Part shown: positions 33,931 to 43,245 of the stretch, piece by piece
Layout of the letters: each line of letters opens with the position of its first letter
Position numbering within the stretch: the first letter of the stretch is position 1
Assembly (NCBI GenBank): GCA_031769625.1
Contig: JAUIMM010000548.1
Coordinates: 558,001-622,000, forward strand
Source of the DNA: Taudactylus pleione
Lineage: Eukaryota; Chordata; Amphibia; Anura; Myobatrachidae
DNA: 64,000 bases
Direction: 5' to 3'
The notes under the pieces: generated by a model
Told to the model about the DNA's origin: nothing
The model's input: the letters and a program-made list of their open reading frames with translations, nothing else
The model's database searches: none
Program-made: the position numbers and the translations under genes

Positions 33931-34251
33931 TGGAGCGTACACACGGTCAGACTTGTCAGATGAACGACTGAACGACTAAACGATTTGAACGATTTGACCA
34001 AAGTTTTGAACGATTTGAACGATTTGAACGATTTTTGACTGCATTAAAATGAATGGAATCGTCCAAGTCTGACTGCAAACCCATCAGATGTCAGATATCG
34101 TTATCTGACAAACGGGAACGCGCATCGTTGATCGTCCATCGTTCAGGCATGTCAGATATGAACGATTTTCCTTCAGATATGAACGACTGAACGATTTTTA
34201 AATCGTTATCGTCCATATCTGAAGAAAAAATCTGATCGTGTGTATGCACCA
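33931..34251. mobile_element. Harbinger-like MITE just downstream of the calpain subunit gene
   Basis: Ends tggagcgtacacacggtcag and tgatcgtgtgtatgcacca, with TAA duplications at 33928-33930 and 34252-34254. The interior is rich in gaacgatttgaacgattt words. It inserted 26 bp beyond the antisense gene's poly(A) signal. Confidence 0.88.
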
Positions 34252-34276
34252 TAAATGTCCTTCTGTACATTCTGCA

Positions 34277-34282
34277 TTTATT
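34277..34282 (-). terminator. poly(A) signal AATAAA of the calpain small-subunit gene
   Basis: TTTATT on the + strand, AATAAA on the minus strand, 109 bp beyond the TAG stop at 34391. No genomic poly(A) tract follows, so the retroposition, if that is the origin, is old or its tail has decayed. Confidence 0.75.
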
Positions 34283-34390
34283 GCTAATATCAGCATTAAT
34301 AAGAAGGGAAGAAGCAGGGGCTGCTTACACCAACGAGAGAAAGCCGAGATACGCCCAGCGTCCATAACTGGGCAGGTTTATAGGATGTCC

Positions 34391-35335
34391 CTAGGAGTAG
34401 ATGGTCATCTTCAGCCATTCTGGGAGCCGCACCTGGACCTGCCCATCTCCATCCCTGTCCAAGGCTTTAAAGGCCCGGAACATGCAATCCATCCGGACCA
34501 GGCTGCTGATGAAACTGTCAAAGTTCACGTTGCCCTTGTTGTCGGCGTAGCGTCGGATGAGAAGCTGGTGAAGTTGTTCATTGAGCTGGAAGCCGGCAGC
34601 CTGAACAGCCGCCGGCATGGCGGAGCCTGGGATGTAGCCCGTCTTCTCGGTGTCGAACTGCTTGTAGATACACTGCCACTTCTTAATGTTATTCCAGAGA
34701 TACTTGAACTCCTCGAAGCCCAGTTTGCCCGTGCCATCGCTGTCCATTACTGCGACCATACTGCGGCACGTGTCAATGCTGAAGCCATCGGTCTTCAGGT
34801 CCTGGTGCTTGGCCACCACCTTGTTCAAGACGTTTTGCAGCTCTACTGGGCAGACTGCCATGTCGTCTCCCGCCAGCTGCTTAAAGAGGCGCCGGAACTG
34901 GCGCTGCTCGTCATTTTCGCTCGCCTCTTGCAGGTAAGTGTTGGCAGTCGGTGCTGGAGGAGGCTCCGGCTTGTAATTTGCAATGACATCGCCAATGACA
35001 CCCAGAATTCCTCCCAGAATGTTCATTCCTTGCCCGCCTGATTTCCCACCACCAGCGGGTCCCGCAAAAAGTTTCCCTGCACCGCCGGCCTGTCCTCCAG
35101 ATCCACTCAGGCTGCTCAGAGCTCCTTGTATGAACTTGCCGGCTCCTCCTCCACCTTGCCCGGATCCAGCCAAGCTGCCCAGGGCTCCTTGCACTATGTT
35201 GCCGACTGACCCACCTCTACCAGAACCTGCCACGCCGCCGACCACCCCTTTCAGGACATTGCCAAGCCCTGCGCCACCTCCCTGGCCAGAACCTCCACCT
35301 GTCACTTCTTTCATTAAATTGTTGAGCATAAACAT
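34391..35335 (-). CDS. calpain small regulatory subunit, intronless (CAPNS1/CAPNS2-like)
   Basis: A 314-residue protein in one open frame. Calpain small subunit dimerises with calpain-1/-2 catalytic subunits through its penta-EF-hand domain and stabilises these calcium-dependent cysteine proteases. Residues 1-115 are a glycine-rich, membrane-interacting domain V; 119-128 hold the conserved ANYKPEPPP linker; 144-314 form five EF-hands. Visible loops are DSDGTGKLGFEE (198-209, canonical), DTEKTGYIPGSA (228-239) and DRDGDGQVQVRL (293-304). The C-terminus EWLKMTIYS matches the family. The length exceeds the roughly 268 residues of human CAPNS1 because domain V contains three to four 20-21-residue repeats. 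Start: ATG at 35335 with A at -3 and the family-typical MF- beginning. CAPNS1 genes have many introns whereas mammalian CAPNS2 is an intronless retrogene; this copy may be an independent retrogene. It lies antisense within the SVBP intron. The family is certain; orthology is open, so I give no symbol. Confidence 0.93.
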   Translation of the reverse strand: MFMLNNLMKEVTGGGSGQGGGAGLGNVLKGVVGGVAGSGRGGSVGNIVQGALGSLAGSGQGGGGAGKFIQGALSSLSGSGGQAGGAGKLFAGPAGGGKSGGQGMNILGGILGVIGDVIANYKPEPPPAPTANTYLQEASENDEQRQFRRLFKQLAGDDMAVCPVELQNVLNKVVAKHQDLKTDGFSIDTCRSMVAVMDSDGTGKLGFEEFKYLWNNIKKWQCIYKQFDTEKTGYIPGSAMPAAVQAAGFQLNEQLHQLLIRRYADNKGNVNFDSFISSLVRMDCMFRAFKALDRDGDGQVQVRLPEWLKMTIYS

Positions 35336-35780
35336 TTTGGTGTATGTGCGAAGGGAGCAGACCCGATATTCCTGTGCAGATGGAGCAGACGGGGAGGTTT
35401 GTGCGGACGGAGCAGATCGCTGGATTCTGTACAGGCTGGAACAGACCCGATAACCCTGAGCAGATGGAGGCAGATTGCTGTGCAGACACGGCAGATGGAG
35501 CAGACGTGGAGGGGGGATTCTGTGCAGGTGGAGCGGTCTTTGGTTGTCCTGGGCAGCGGCTGCAGGCTGGGGGGGGGATTCTGTGCAGGTGGAGCGGTCT
35601 TTGGTTGTCCTGGGCAGCGGCTGCAGGCTGGGGGGGGGGGGATTCTGTGCAGAGCAGCAAGTCCTCTCCTTGTTCAGTCACAGCAGAAGGAAAATAGAAT
35701 TGTTGAGTCAGAGCTGAGCTCCACCCAGAGACACTAAACTGCAGCAGCCAATAGCGGCCGCCTCTCCCAAACATTCCTTC
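35336..35780 (-). promoter_or_regulatory. upstream region of the calpain small-subunit gene
   Basis: On the minus strand this is the leader/promoter side. It includes a tandem duplication of about 62 bp (35518-35641) and, at about 35748-35752, an inverted CCAAT box (ccaat on the + strand next to agcggccgcc). No TATA box is visible at a fitting distance. The region is GC-rich with G runs. Promoter function is inferred from position only, and a 5' untranslated exon cannot be excluded. Confidence 0.35.
35518..35641. repeat. two-copy tandem duplication, about 62 bp
   Basis: The block gattctgtgcaggtggagcg, gtctttggttgtcctgggca, gcggctgcaggctggggg occurs twice in direct succession, differing mainly in G-run length. 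Confidence 0.92.
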
Positions 35781-35825
35781 TAAATTTTATGTGAGCCGTC
35801 CCAGCCCTCAGCCAGGGAGAGTCCC

Positions 35826-35842
35826 CCCCCCCCCCCCCCCCC
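35826..35842. repeat. poly-C tract
   Basis: A homopolymeric C run of about 17, followed by C-rich sequence. Such tracts are prone to assembly error. Confidence 0.85.
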
Positions 35843-36854
35843 CGTCCCCCCTCCTCACACCCCCACCCCCACCCAGCTCTGTATCCCCTGCGGCTCTGGG
35901 ACCTCTGAGGAGACATCTGTAACCACCATCCAATATGCTAGTGTCAGGATGTGAGGGGGGCGGCATAGGGTGAAGAAGATGAGGGTAGGTGGGCATACAG
36001 CGAGGGCAGTGACAGGAGGGGGCATATACTGAAGAAGGAGAATAGAGACAAGGGCGGATATTGTCAGGAAACTGATGGGAGGGGCGCAGGGGATTAGTGA
36101 GAGGGATCTAACAATGTCTTTGGTGGAACCACTAGAATTTAACACTGGATTCGGCAGAGTCTTTATGTAGGAGACTACATTAGGGCTGATGCTGAGCTGG
36201 GAGCGATGCAAGTAACGTGGGCAAACCTGCTGCACTGCAAAGGGGGCAATTACATTTATTGCTTTTCCATGCAGAGTAAATAATGGCTGCATGTACCCCT
36301 CGTTCTATATCTCTGCTCATCCTACATCTGACCCCCCCCCCCGCAGTGCAACATGGTTCTGCCGAGGTGCAAAGTGACTGGCTCTACTTTAACTCGGTGC
36401 CCTTGTACCAAGCTGCGATCTGACCCCCGGGGATGGTATAAATAGACCTGGCGCTGTGTATACTGAACACGTTACTGCTTAGTCCCTGGCGATGTTATTT
36501 ATCCGGGGTCTTCAGTGTCCTCGGCGCTGTACTGACAACACCAGGATCTGTCTTATACCCTGTTTCTGTATTGTGTGTGCATGTGTCCCCTGTGGTATAC
36601 GTAGTGGTCTCTCCCTCCTGATGTGCCGCAGATGACATACCAGCCCGATGAGTGTACTTGTAGGAACACCCTAGTAACCAGGGAAGGGTGTGGCCAATTA
36701 TCACAACTATTTCTGCCCCAGGGCTCAAGGTTACCCCGTGCAGGCAGTTCCCAAGGGTCTGTCAAACAACTCCCTGACTGCTCAGCCTGTTTTTCTGGCT
36801 GCCTCGTATTCATAGTGAGAGTTACACCCCCTGTATCTGCATTTACTGACTCTC
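35843..36854. other. unassigned intronic DNA
   Basis: One kilobase with no recognisable exon. At 36322-36385 is a dispersed repeat fragment with a C run followed by gcagtgcaacatggttctgc, repeated in diverged form at 39975-40030. A tataaata at 36437-36444 has no gene attached. Confidence 0.5.
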
Positions 36855-38068
36855 CTACACTATACTCCAGCACCCATTGTGCACCAGCCTCCCCTCCTAC
36901 GCTATACTCCAGCGCCCATTGTGCACCAGCCTCCCCTCCTACGCTATACTCCAGTGCCCATTGTGCACCAGCCTTCCCTCTCCTACGCTATACTCCAGCG
37001 CCCACTGTGCACCAGCCTCCCCTCTCCTACACTATACTCCAGCGCCCATTGTGCACCAGCCTCCCCTCTCCTACACTATACTCCAGCGCCCATTGTGCAC
37101 CAGCCTCCCCTCTCCTACGCTATACTCCAGCGCCCATTGTGCACCAGCCTCCCCTCTCCTACGCTATACTCCAGCACCCATTGTGCACCAGCCTCCCCTC
37201 TCCTACACTATACTCCAGCGCCCATTGTGCACCAGCCTCCCCTCTCCTACACTATACTCCAGCGCCCATTGTGCACCAGCCTCCCCTCTCCTACGCTATA
37301 CTCCAGCGCCCATTGTGCACCAGCCTCCCCTCTCCTACGCTATACTCCAGCACCCATTGTGCACCAGCCTCCCCTCTCCTACACTATACTCCAGCGCCCA
37401 TTGTGCACCAGCCTCCCCTCTCCTACACTATACTCCAGCGCCCATTGTGCACCAGCCTCCCCTCTCCTACACTATACTCCAGCTCCCATTGTGCACCAGC
37501 CTCCCCTCTCCTACACTATACTCCAGCTCCCATTGTGCACCAGTCTCCCTCTCCTACACTATACTCCAGCACCCACTGTGCACCAGCCTCCCCTCTCCTA
37601 CACTATACTCCAGCTCCCATTGTGCACCAGTCTCCCTCTCCTACACTATACTCCAGCACCCACTGTGCACCAGCCTCCCCTCTCCTACACTATACTCCAG
37701 CACACATTGTGCACCAGCCTCCCCTCTCCTACACTATACTCCAGCGCCCACTGTGCACCAGCCTCCCCTCTCCTACACTATACTCCAGCGCCCATTGTGC
37801 ACCAGCCTCCCCTCTCCTACACTATACTCCAGCGCCCATTGTGCACCAGCCTCCCCTCTCCTACACTATACTCCAGCTCCCATTGTGCACCAGTCTCCCT
37901 CTCCTACACTATACTCCAGCACCCACTGTGCACCAGCCTCCCCTCTCCTACACTATACTCCAGCACACATTGTGCACCAGCCTCCCCTCTCCTACTCTAT
38001 ACTCCAGCACACATTGTGCACCAGCCTCCCCTCTCCTACTCTATACTCCAGCGCCCATTGTGCACCTC
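36855..38068. repeat. 44-bp minisatellite, about 27 copies
   Basis: Unit cccctctcctacactatact plus ccagcgcccattgtgcaccagcct; the period is 44 bp (actata at 37031 and 37075). Early copies lack the ctct, and some read gtctccctct. The unit has no stop codon in any + frame, so all three + frames are open across the array (402-540 codons). This is expected from a stop-free unit whose length is not a multiple of three and is not evidence of coding. Confidence 0.95.
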
Positions 38069-38079
38069 AGACACTCTAT

Positions 38080-38665
38080 GGACCTGATTCAGACCCGCTC
38101 GCTAGATGTGATCTCTCGTCCCCAGCGTATGCAAATTTGGCTAAGTGACGGCATGACAGGCGCTCGCTCGGAAAGGCATAAGCACGCCCACTTTGTTTTT
38201 GTGATCGATCACTTTGTGTCTATAGACGCCCTTTATCTTATGTAGAGACGCCCACTAGCGCACGTCATCTCCGGGAAGTTTAATAAAACATTGGTACGTC
38301 GAGAACAATCGGAAGCGAACGCAGCACTTGTGGTTGCCTTACCTTACCACAAGCACTGTGAGGACTTCAGTGTAAAAAAAACAGGCATGTGACATGTACT
38401 ATGACGCTGCCTGTTAATCATGCACGCCTCTGAAATGGCGTTGAAACACCCAGGCACGCCTGCGTTCGCACCACCACACCCCCGTTATTAGAGTCCTGCC
38501 CCTGTTACCACCCACAAACGGCCTCTCCTGTCACTCATTACACTGGGTTGTCGTTGCTTGGCCAGATTCCGATCGCTCAGAGTAGTTCGCGCACGCGCAG
38601 AGTGAAGCGTGCGCATGCGCGGTTGCTTAACATCGGCCGCATACGAGCGGGTCTGAATGAGGTCC
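38080..38665 (+). mobile_element. MITE, gcgatcgc-type subfamily (copy G)
   Basis: Starts ggacctgattcagacccgc, ends gggtctgaatgaggtcc, with TAT duplications (38077-38079, 38666-38668). It shares cgctagatgtgat, aaggcataagcacgcccac and cagcacttgtggttgcc-type interior with 4517 and 12241. Confidence 0.88.
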
Positions 38666-38934
38666 TATGTACTATCAGAATAGATTGTAGGCATAATGAC
38701 CTGATTCTGAGTCATTATGAGTTGAAAACACAAAGATGGTCGTTCAGGCAAGTTGGTACATCTGTTTGATTTAAAAAAAAAACCTTTCATCCGTTCTCCG
38801 GTGTTTGGGAGCAAATAGCTAATTGTCATTTGCTCCCATATGTTACCAGATTTTCATACCAACCAACTAGTTGGATGGTAGTAGGAAAGTTGGTCTGGTG
38901 TATGGCCAGCTTCAGTCTTAAGCCGCGTATCCAC

Positions 38935-39462
38935 TAGATGATAAATTGGACAATTTGAACCATAACGATAACGACGTTAACGTTCATCGTCTGCAAAATA
39001 TTGTGCAGCGGATATGCCATCAACGACCAGCGATGCGCGCTCACACTGGTCGTTGGCGACATCTTTCATCGCCCGTACTTGCTGGACAACCGGACGCTAT
39101 CGGCAGGTTCTGCAAGTCCGGTGATGAAGTTGGGTGACGTCACTGAATGATATCGTTCAGTGTTGGGTGCGCAAAGTCGTTAACAACATAGAGCACATCC
39201 CTGCCGGGGAAACGCTAGACAATATCGCTCATGGAGCATATCGTGTAATGCACAGGTTCTCAAACTCGGCCCTCAGGACCCCAAACAGTGCATGTTTTCC
39301 AGGTCTCCTCACAGAATCGCAAGTTAAATAATTAGCTTCACCTATGGATCTTTTAAAATGTGTCAGTGAGTAATGACTACACCTGTGCACCTGCTGGGTG
39401 ACCTGGAAACGTGACCTGAGGACAGAGTTTGAGAACCACTGGTGTAGTGGATACCCGCCTTC
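38935..39462. mobile_element. MITE with gcgtatccacta ends, hosting a hAT MITE
   Basis: Ends gccgcgtatccactaga and tagtggatacccgcc are inverted. The interior is rich in aacgataacg and cgttcatcg words. The right arm is split by the hAT element at 39251-39441. Harbinger-like by its ends; the target duplication is eroded (TTAA / TTCC). Confidence 0.7.
39251..39441. mobile_element. hAT-like MITE
   Basis: Ends cacaggttctcaaactc and gagtttgagaaccactg, flanked by an 8-bp duplication gtgtaatg / gtgtagtg (39243-39250, 39442-39449; 7 of 8). A fragment with a related ggagttctca start occurs near 43167. Confidence 0.85.
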
Positions 39463-39521
39463 CCGCAGACGTACAAGTTTCACATATCACATTCATCAGC
39501 ACAGTCACACAATGCGACTTA

Positions 39522-39780
39522 GGGCCGTATTCAATTAGAAGCGAAAAGTCGAGAACCGCGGAAACGTATTGCCGATCTCGGCTTCAAAAAAAGTACTTTC
39601 ATTTTTGGGGGGCGAAAAAATAAAAAGTGGGGGGACAAGCATAAAAACTGGTTTGGAATTGAATAGGATGAATAGCGGGGTGCGAGCATGATAAGTTTCC
39701 GCGTCCAAAACACGCTATGTAGGTGGAAAGTCGGGCAGGCGAAACTTTATCGCGGACGCGAAACTAATTGAATACCGCCC
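39522..39780. mobile_element. MITE with gggccgtattcaatt ends
   Basis: Ends gggccgtattcaattag and ctaattgaataccgccc, with TTA duplications at 39519-39521 and 39781-39783. Sub-terminal gcgaaaag / cgaaactt motifs relate it to 18739-19603 and 54630-54991. Confidence 0.85.
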
Positions 39781-39783
39781 TTA

Positions 39784-40283
39784 GATGCATGTTCTCCGTA
39801 AAAAAGACCCCCAACGCTAGCCGAGTAGCACGGGGCCTGGGGGTTCACTAACGCCTGGCATATCGAGCTGCACGGCGTAGTGAGGCTAGATGAGTGAGGA
39901 CACAGCTGTAGCTCACAAATGCTGGACAGCTGAGATTTAGAGGCGAGCTAGGACACGCCCTTCCCACATCTAATGTCTCTGCACCCCTTACATCTGCCCC
40001 CCCCCCTGCAGTGCAGCTTGGTGTTACCCAGGGGAAAAGTTTCTGGCTGTTTTTTTTTTGTTGTTGCTGCACTCCCACCTCAGAGAAAGCCTCAGTCCGA
40101 GGAAGTCTCTCTCTCTTGTAAGGATCAGTTGTCTCCGGACATGTTCTCAGGCAGTCAGATGTGGGTGAGGTTCCTCAGCAGTCACATTGTGTGTGTCTCT
40201 CTCAGATCCCGGCACACGTGTGGCAGTGTTGCAGGATGAGGCAGCAGAAATGGCTGCCAGGCCTCATACTGTTGTGGGAGAAC
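39784..40283. other. unassigned intronic DNA
   Basis: Holds a dispersed repeat fragment with a C run followed by ctgcagtgcagcttggtg (about 39985-40025, related to 36322-36385) and a T run at about 40051-40059. No exon seen. Confidence 0.5.
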
Positions 40284-40286
40284 TCT

Positions 40287-40896
40287 GGAGCTGATTCAGA
40301 CCCTCTCGCTGTGATGCGATCGCTCGTAGCCGGACGATTTTCGCTTTCAGCGCATGCGTACGCATCGCAATGCGCGTGCGTGAACCACTGCGAGAGATCG
40401 GGAAGCGTACGCTCGCCCAACATAGACAGCCCAAAAGAGTGAGTGACAGGAGAAGCCATTTGTGGGTGGTGATAGGGGCTCGCCACTAGAAACGGGTGAG
40501 TGGAGGTGCAAACGCAAGCGTGCCTGAGTGTCTCAACGCCGTTTCAGAGGCGTGCATAATTATCAGGCAGCGTCATTGTACACGTCACCTGGTTGCAATA
40601 CACACTGAGGTGATCGCTGTGCTTGCGGCAGGGTATAGTCAACCTCAAGCGCTGCGATCACATCTGATGGTGCTCGATGTACCAATGATTTCAAGCACTT
40701 CCGGTAGATGACGTGCACAATTGGGCGTCTTATAAATGGCTGGCTGGAGTCTGCATACACATAGTGATCGCACGCTAAGGCATAGTGGGCGCGCTAATGC
40801 TTTGCCGTGCGATCGCCTGCCTTGCTGGGCATGCGCTGGATTTGCTTACGCTGGGTGCGAGCGTACACATCTAGCGAGCGGGTCTGAATGTGCTCC
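40287..40896 (-). mobile_element. MITE, gcgatcgc-type subfamily (copy H, inverted)
   Basis: Bounded by ggagctgattcagaccc and gggtctgaatgtgctcc, with TCT / TCA flanks. The interior is the reverse of the type seen at 4517 and 38080 (ggcgtgcataattatcaggc, gcgatcgcctgcc). It is the last element before the SVBP 3' exon, 223 bp away. Confidence 0.82.
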
Positions 40897-41119
40897 TCAG
40901 ACCACTTTATGACTGTAGTTGAAGCCATCATATTAAACCGCTATGGCGGCTTGTCTGAGCGCAGAAACAGCGAATGGACCGTGACGGGTTTCTGGTGAGA
41001 TGATTGTTATAGGGCAGGCGATCAGCCAGCAGAGTGCTGGATCTATGTAGACACGTTGTATAACATGTCTCTTACACGTCAATAACACGTCTCTGATCTA
41101 TTGTGTTTCTTTCATACAG

Positions 41120-41206
41120 ATTTACGCACTGAACAAAGTGATGACTGAGCTGGAGCAGCAACAATTTGAAGCGTTTTGTAAACAGATGCAGGCGTCCAGC
41201 AAATAG
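41120..41206 (+). CDS. SVBP: SVBP exon with codons 39-66 and stop
   Basis: Preceded by a pyrimidine stretch and catacag acceptor ending at 41119. It reads [20 protein letters not shown], then KQMQASSK and TAG (41204-41206). The block [21 protein letters not shown] is the conserved C-terminal half of SVBP, whose long helix packs against the vasohibin catalytic domain. Joined in phase 0 to codons 1-38 it gives 66 residues, the human length. The last residues (ASSK) are divergent, as usual for this protein. Confidence 0.95.
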   Translation: MYALNKVMTELEQQQFEAFCKQMQASSK

Positions 41207-41400
41207 CCGCAGTCCGCCGCTCGTCCGCCATGTCTCTGTCCGTGGATAGCCGCAGTCCGTCCCTTCTCAGCCATGTCTCTGTCCGCGGGGCTCAGTCTGA
41301 GCGCTGCCCATGGGTTTTAGTTTGTGTTTTTATTGCAATGTAACCACTATGGATCTCGCACCCGTCTGCAATTAAATCACTCTTTGCTATCTGTTGTTTC
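41207..41400 (+). other. SVBP: SVBP 3' untranslated region
   Basis: Begins with a partial duplication: tagccgcagtccg occurs at about 41203 and 41247, and catgtctctgtccg at 41229 and 41272. It then runs to the ATTAAA at 41371. The end is inferred from the poly(A) signal and a following T/G-rich stretch (tgctatctgttgtttc). Confidence 0.7.
41371..41376 (+). terminator. SVBP: SVBP poly(A) signal ATTAAA
   Basis: The most common variant of the polyadenylation signal, 165 bp after the stop codon, followed within 30 bp by the T/G-rich tgctatctgttgtttc. Confidence 0.75.
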
Positions 41401-41480
41401 TAGGTGCTCTTACCTCACCCGTAACTCAATATACCAAATCCATTTCCAGGGGCTCCTATTCACCTTGTCAGAGGGACAGA

Positions 41481-41990
41481 GGGCCTAATTCAGACCCGCT
41501 TGCAAGCATGTAGATGGTGCCCAAGTGCGCATGCGCACGACGGAGGGAGCTCCGTCGTGCGCATGCGCGAGACCCGAATAACGACGGCCAAGCCGTCGTT
41601 ATGGGTCTCGCACCAAAGGGGGCGTGCTGTCGATGGTGAGCGTGCCGGGGGCGTGGCTGTCCAGACGGAGGCGTTCCCATGGGAACGCCTACCGTCTGGG
41701 TCCAGCCCCACTGACATCACTAGTGATGTCAGTGGGAGAGATATCGGCTCTGATAGAGCCAAAATCACTCCAGGGCTTGCGGCAGCGAGACCCTACCACA
41801 AGGGTCTCGTCGCAAGCCCAATGGTCGCGATGGTCTTGACCAGCGCGACCATCTTTTTGGACGCTCGCATAAGCTGTGGGTGGTCACCCACAGCTATGCG
41901 AGCGGCCAGGAGGCCGCTCCAATTTCAACTAGGACGGCCCTGATTCAGAGCGAGCGCTCTTGTCAGAGCGTCCGGCTCTGAATCAGGCCC
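41481..41990 (+). mobile_element. MITE, multi-hairpin subfamily (copy I)
   Basis: Starts gggcctaattcagaccc, ends ctctgaatcaggccc, with AGA duplications (41478-41480, 41991-41993). Hairpins include the gcgcatgcgcacgacgga / tccgtcgtgcgcatgcgc stem, ataacgacgg/ccgtcgttat, cagacgg (41662-41668)/ccgtctg (41692-41698), the cactgacatcactagtgatg palindrome and agctgtgggtggtcacccac. It lies about 100 bp beyond the SVBP poly(A) signal. Confidence 0.92.
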
Positions 41991-41993
41991 AGA

Positions 41994-42355
41994 GAGCATG
42001 ATTCAGAGATGGACGCAAAGATAGAGTCTGCAAAGATCACCCGAGCATAAAGACGCCCATTGCTGCCTTCTTACCATCAACGCACATCGAGCGGCCATCT
42101 TGCCTTTGCGGCAGGTCTGACCAGCCGCAGACTCTGCAGCTCTCCTGACGCGCAGAGGGTTCTCGTGCTGGGTTTGCAATGGCAGTGGCTAATTCTCCCC
42201 TAGAACCACCCCCACACGCTGACAGCCTGTCACTCACTTTGCGATGGATTCCTCTGTGCGTCCGTAATCGCAGTGCGGCTTGTACGCATACACTATGGCA
42301 AACAATCGCTTGATCTGCGTGAAAACCGCATTAGCGTCCGTCTCTGAATCAGGCC
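41994..42355 (+). mobile_element. MITE, cagagatggacg-type subfamily (copy J)
   Basis: Starts gcatgattcagagatggacg and ends gtctctgaatcaggcct, flanked by AGA on both sides. The interior (cacccgagcataaagacgcc, gcaggtctgaccagccgcag) matches the element at 44478-45531. It is directly adjacent to copy I, sharing the AGA between them. Confidence 0.8.
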
Positions 42356-42460
42356 TAGAAGAATCCGCTAATCCCATTTCCACGGGGTTAGTGTTGGTCA
42401 TACTCACCTTGCCAGGAACAGAATATGCTAATACTATTTCCAGGTGCTCTTACTCACCTG

Positions 42461-43059
42461 GGCCCTCATTCAGAGCCGTTCGCTATTTGCGGTCGTTCGT
42501 TTAAAAACAAGGGGTGGCTATTCAAATGATCCGTACGCACATTGCAGTCTGTTCACACCTCTAAGCCTGAACGAACGAGCAAAACATACGCTCGTTTATT
42601 TGTTAAAAACGCCCCCTGGCCGCTCGCACCATACGTCATGTCCGCTATTTATTAGATTAATCGAGTACATCGACCAGCGTATGAACTGCTCGCTATTCTT
42701 GTGGTTGGTGTTTGCTACCACAAATTTGCGAGCAGTTCTGGCTCTAAAATAACCCAGTGACGTGGTCATTGACGCTGCTGTTTTAAATATACACACCCAT
42801 AAAACGCCCGTTTTGACCTTTAAGCACGCCTGCGTTCGGATCTCCACTCCCCATTTTCAAGCACCTTCCCCTGTTACCACCCACATACGCCTCATTCTGT
42901 CACTCAAAATAGCAGGCACTCGCTATATAGCGTACAAACGATTTTCGGCCGCACTGACTGGTTCGCGCATGCGTACTAAAAAGCGTACGCATGCGCAGAT
43001 GTGCAAACATCGCTCGGAACGAGCGTACTGCCGCTAACGAGCGGCTCTGAATGAGGGCC
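42461..43059 (+). mobile_element. MITE, attagattaatcgagtac-type subfamily (copy K)
   Basis: Starts ggccctcattcagagcc and ends ggctctgaatgagggcc. Close to 32949-33547 along its length (for example cgctatttattagattaatc, cccagtgacgtggtcattga). The target duplication is unclear (CTG / CTT). Confidence 0.85.
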
Positions 43060-43245
43060 CTTGTCAGCAACATAAAGCTTCTGCCAAACATGGAGACTGT
43101 ATAAGAGTTTGTGATATAAATTACTTAACATGTGTATATAAAGTAAATTATATATAGTATAAACCAGGAGTTCTCATTTCCAGTACTCAAGTGCCCCCGA
43201 CAGGTCATGTTTTCTGGATTTCTTTATTAATGCACAAGGGAGTTA

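Larger units (their letters stand above)
17598..41119 (+). other. SVBP: SVBP intron, 23.5 kb
   Basis: Bounded by gtatgt at 17598 and tttctttcatacag ending at 41119, both good vertebrate splice sites. Joining the exons restores RAE|IYALN in phase 0, as in SVBP of other vertebrates. The intron holds four major tandem arrays, more than a dozen nested DNA transposon fragments and an antisense intronless calpain small-subunit gene. No additional SVBP coding exon is needed, because the two exons give the full 66 residues. Confidence 0.88.

Noticed and set aside
34238..35041. 267-codon + strand frame
   Set aside because: It is the antisense shadow of the calpain small-subunit gene, whose minus-strand product has clear EF-hands.
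35217..35774. 185-codon minus-strand frame upstream of the calpain gene
   Set aside because: It overlaps the start of the calpain frame in another phase and runs through the 62-bp duplication and G/C runs. No similarity.
36437..36444. TATAAATA as a promoter
   Set aside because: No gene or exon follows on the + strand, and it is too far from and on the wrong strand for the calpain gene.
36623..38245. 540-codon open frame
   Set aside because: It crosses the 44-bp minisatellite and the MITE at 38080. All three frames are open, so openness carries no information.
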